6,841 nt of DNA from Deltaproteobacteria bacterium (GTDB taxonomy: Bacteria; Desulfobacterota; DSM-4660; Desulfatiglandales; B25-G16): contig JAGYMO010000172.1 in assembly GCA_018400255.1 (NCBI GenBank), positions 1 to 6,841 of the forward strand. The letters run 5' to 3'. The translations under genes and the position numbers were made by a program. This document shows, piece by piece, positions 6,754-6,841 of the stretch. The notes under the pieces are model-generated. The model had not been told where the DNA came from, ran no database searches, and saw only the letters and a program-made list of their open reading frames with translations. Position 1 is the first letter of the stretch. The number at the start of each line of letters is the position of its first letter.

Positions 6754-6797
6754 CAATTTTTGGTCATTTGTTCGTGTCAACACCTTGTGGTCTTTTT
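6746..6797 (-). promoter_or_regulatory. two tandem operator-like repeats at the -35 of the promoter
   Basis: On the plus strand the 24-base units at 6747-6770 and 6774-6797 match at 18 positions, with a shared core TGTCAACA followed six bases later by GGTC. Each core is itself a near-palindrome: ATTGT-CA-ACAAT at 6746-6757 and GTGT-CA-ACAC at 6774-6783, 27 bases apart. The first covers the -35 box and the second lies directly upstream. The form TTGTnnACAA resembles sites of GntR-family (FadR/FCD type) repressors, which often control TRAP transporter operons; the regulator is not in this window, so that link is inference. Confidence 0.55.
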
Positions 6798-6841
6798 GGC
6801 ATAATAAAAATAGATCAAACGGAAGCATAAAAATCTAGCAT

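Noticed and set aside
6775..6780. Second -35 box (TTGACA) as an alternative promoter
   Set aside because: The hexamer 17 bases downstream reads ATTGTT, which is not a -10; the match is better explained by the repeated operator unit.
6634..6828. 64-codon reading frame on the minus strand (starting MLPFDL)
   Set aside because: It has no ribosome-binding site, shows no family resemblance, and spans the operators, -35 and -10 of the operon promoter. Chance open frame in AT-rich DNA.

Overview
The window holds five genes, all on the minus strand, that read from right to left as one apparent transcription unit: an iron-dependent alcohol dehydrogenase, an aldehyde:ferredoxin oxidoreductase (AOR) family protein, and the three parts of a TRAP transporter (DctP binding protein, DctQ small permease, DctM large permease). 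The DNA is AT-rich. AOR enzymes are oxygen-sensitive tungsten/pterin proteins, so an anaerobic bacterium is the natural reading. DctP has a signal-peptidase-I type signal without a lipobox cysteine, which fits a diderm cell with a periplasm better than a classical Gram-positive. No rRNA or other phylogenetic marker is present, so the lineage cannot be fixed; an anaerobic diderm such as a Desulfobacterota, Atribacterota-like or diderm Firmicutes member is only a guess.

Layout, in transcription order. Positions 6841-6464 are non-coding. They carry a good sigma70-type promoter (TTGACA, 17-base spacer, extended -10 TGTTACTAT) whose -35 lies inside one of two tandem operator-like repeats, followed by a leader of about 250 nt with a small hairpin. 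Next come the alcohol dehydrogenase (6463-5201) and, 50 bases later, the AOR (5150-3309). A 258-base gap without a clear gene or promoter precedes dctP (3049-2018). A 142-base gap with a long 18-position stem-loop separates dctP from dctQ (1875-1348). dctQ overlaps dctM (1358-33) by 11 bases. No terminator is visible in the last 32 bases.

Working model (inference): the TRAP system imports a small organic compound with the ion gradient, the alcohol dehydrogenase interconverts alcohol and aldehyde with NAD(P)H, and the AOR interconverts aldehyde and carboxylate with ferredoxin. The pair could oxidise an imported alcohol or aldehyde, or run in reverse to dispose of electrons by reducing an acid. 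The substrate cannot be read from the sequence. Three proteins depart from textbook family signatures: Tyr at the usual substrate-binding Arg of DctP, Cx3Cx3C instead of Cx2Cx3C in the AOR, and Glu at the usual second active-site His of the dehydrogenase.
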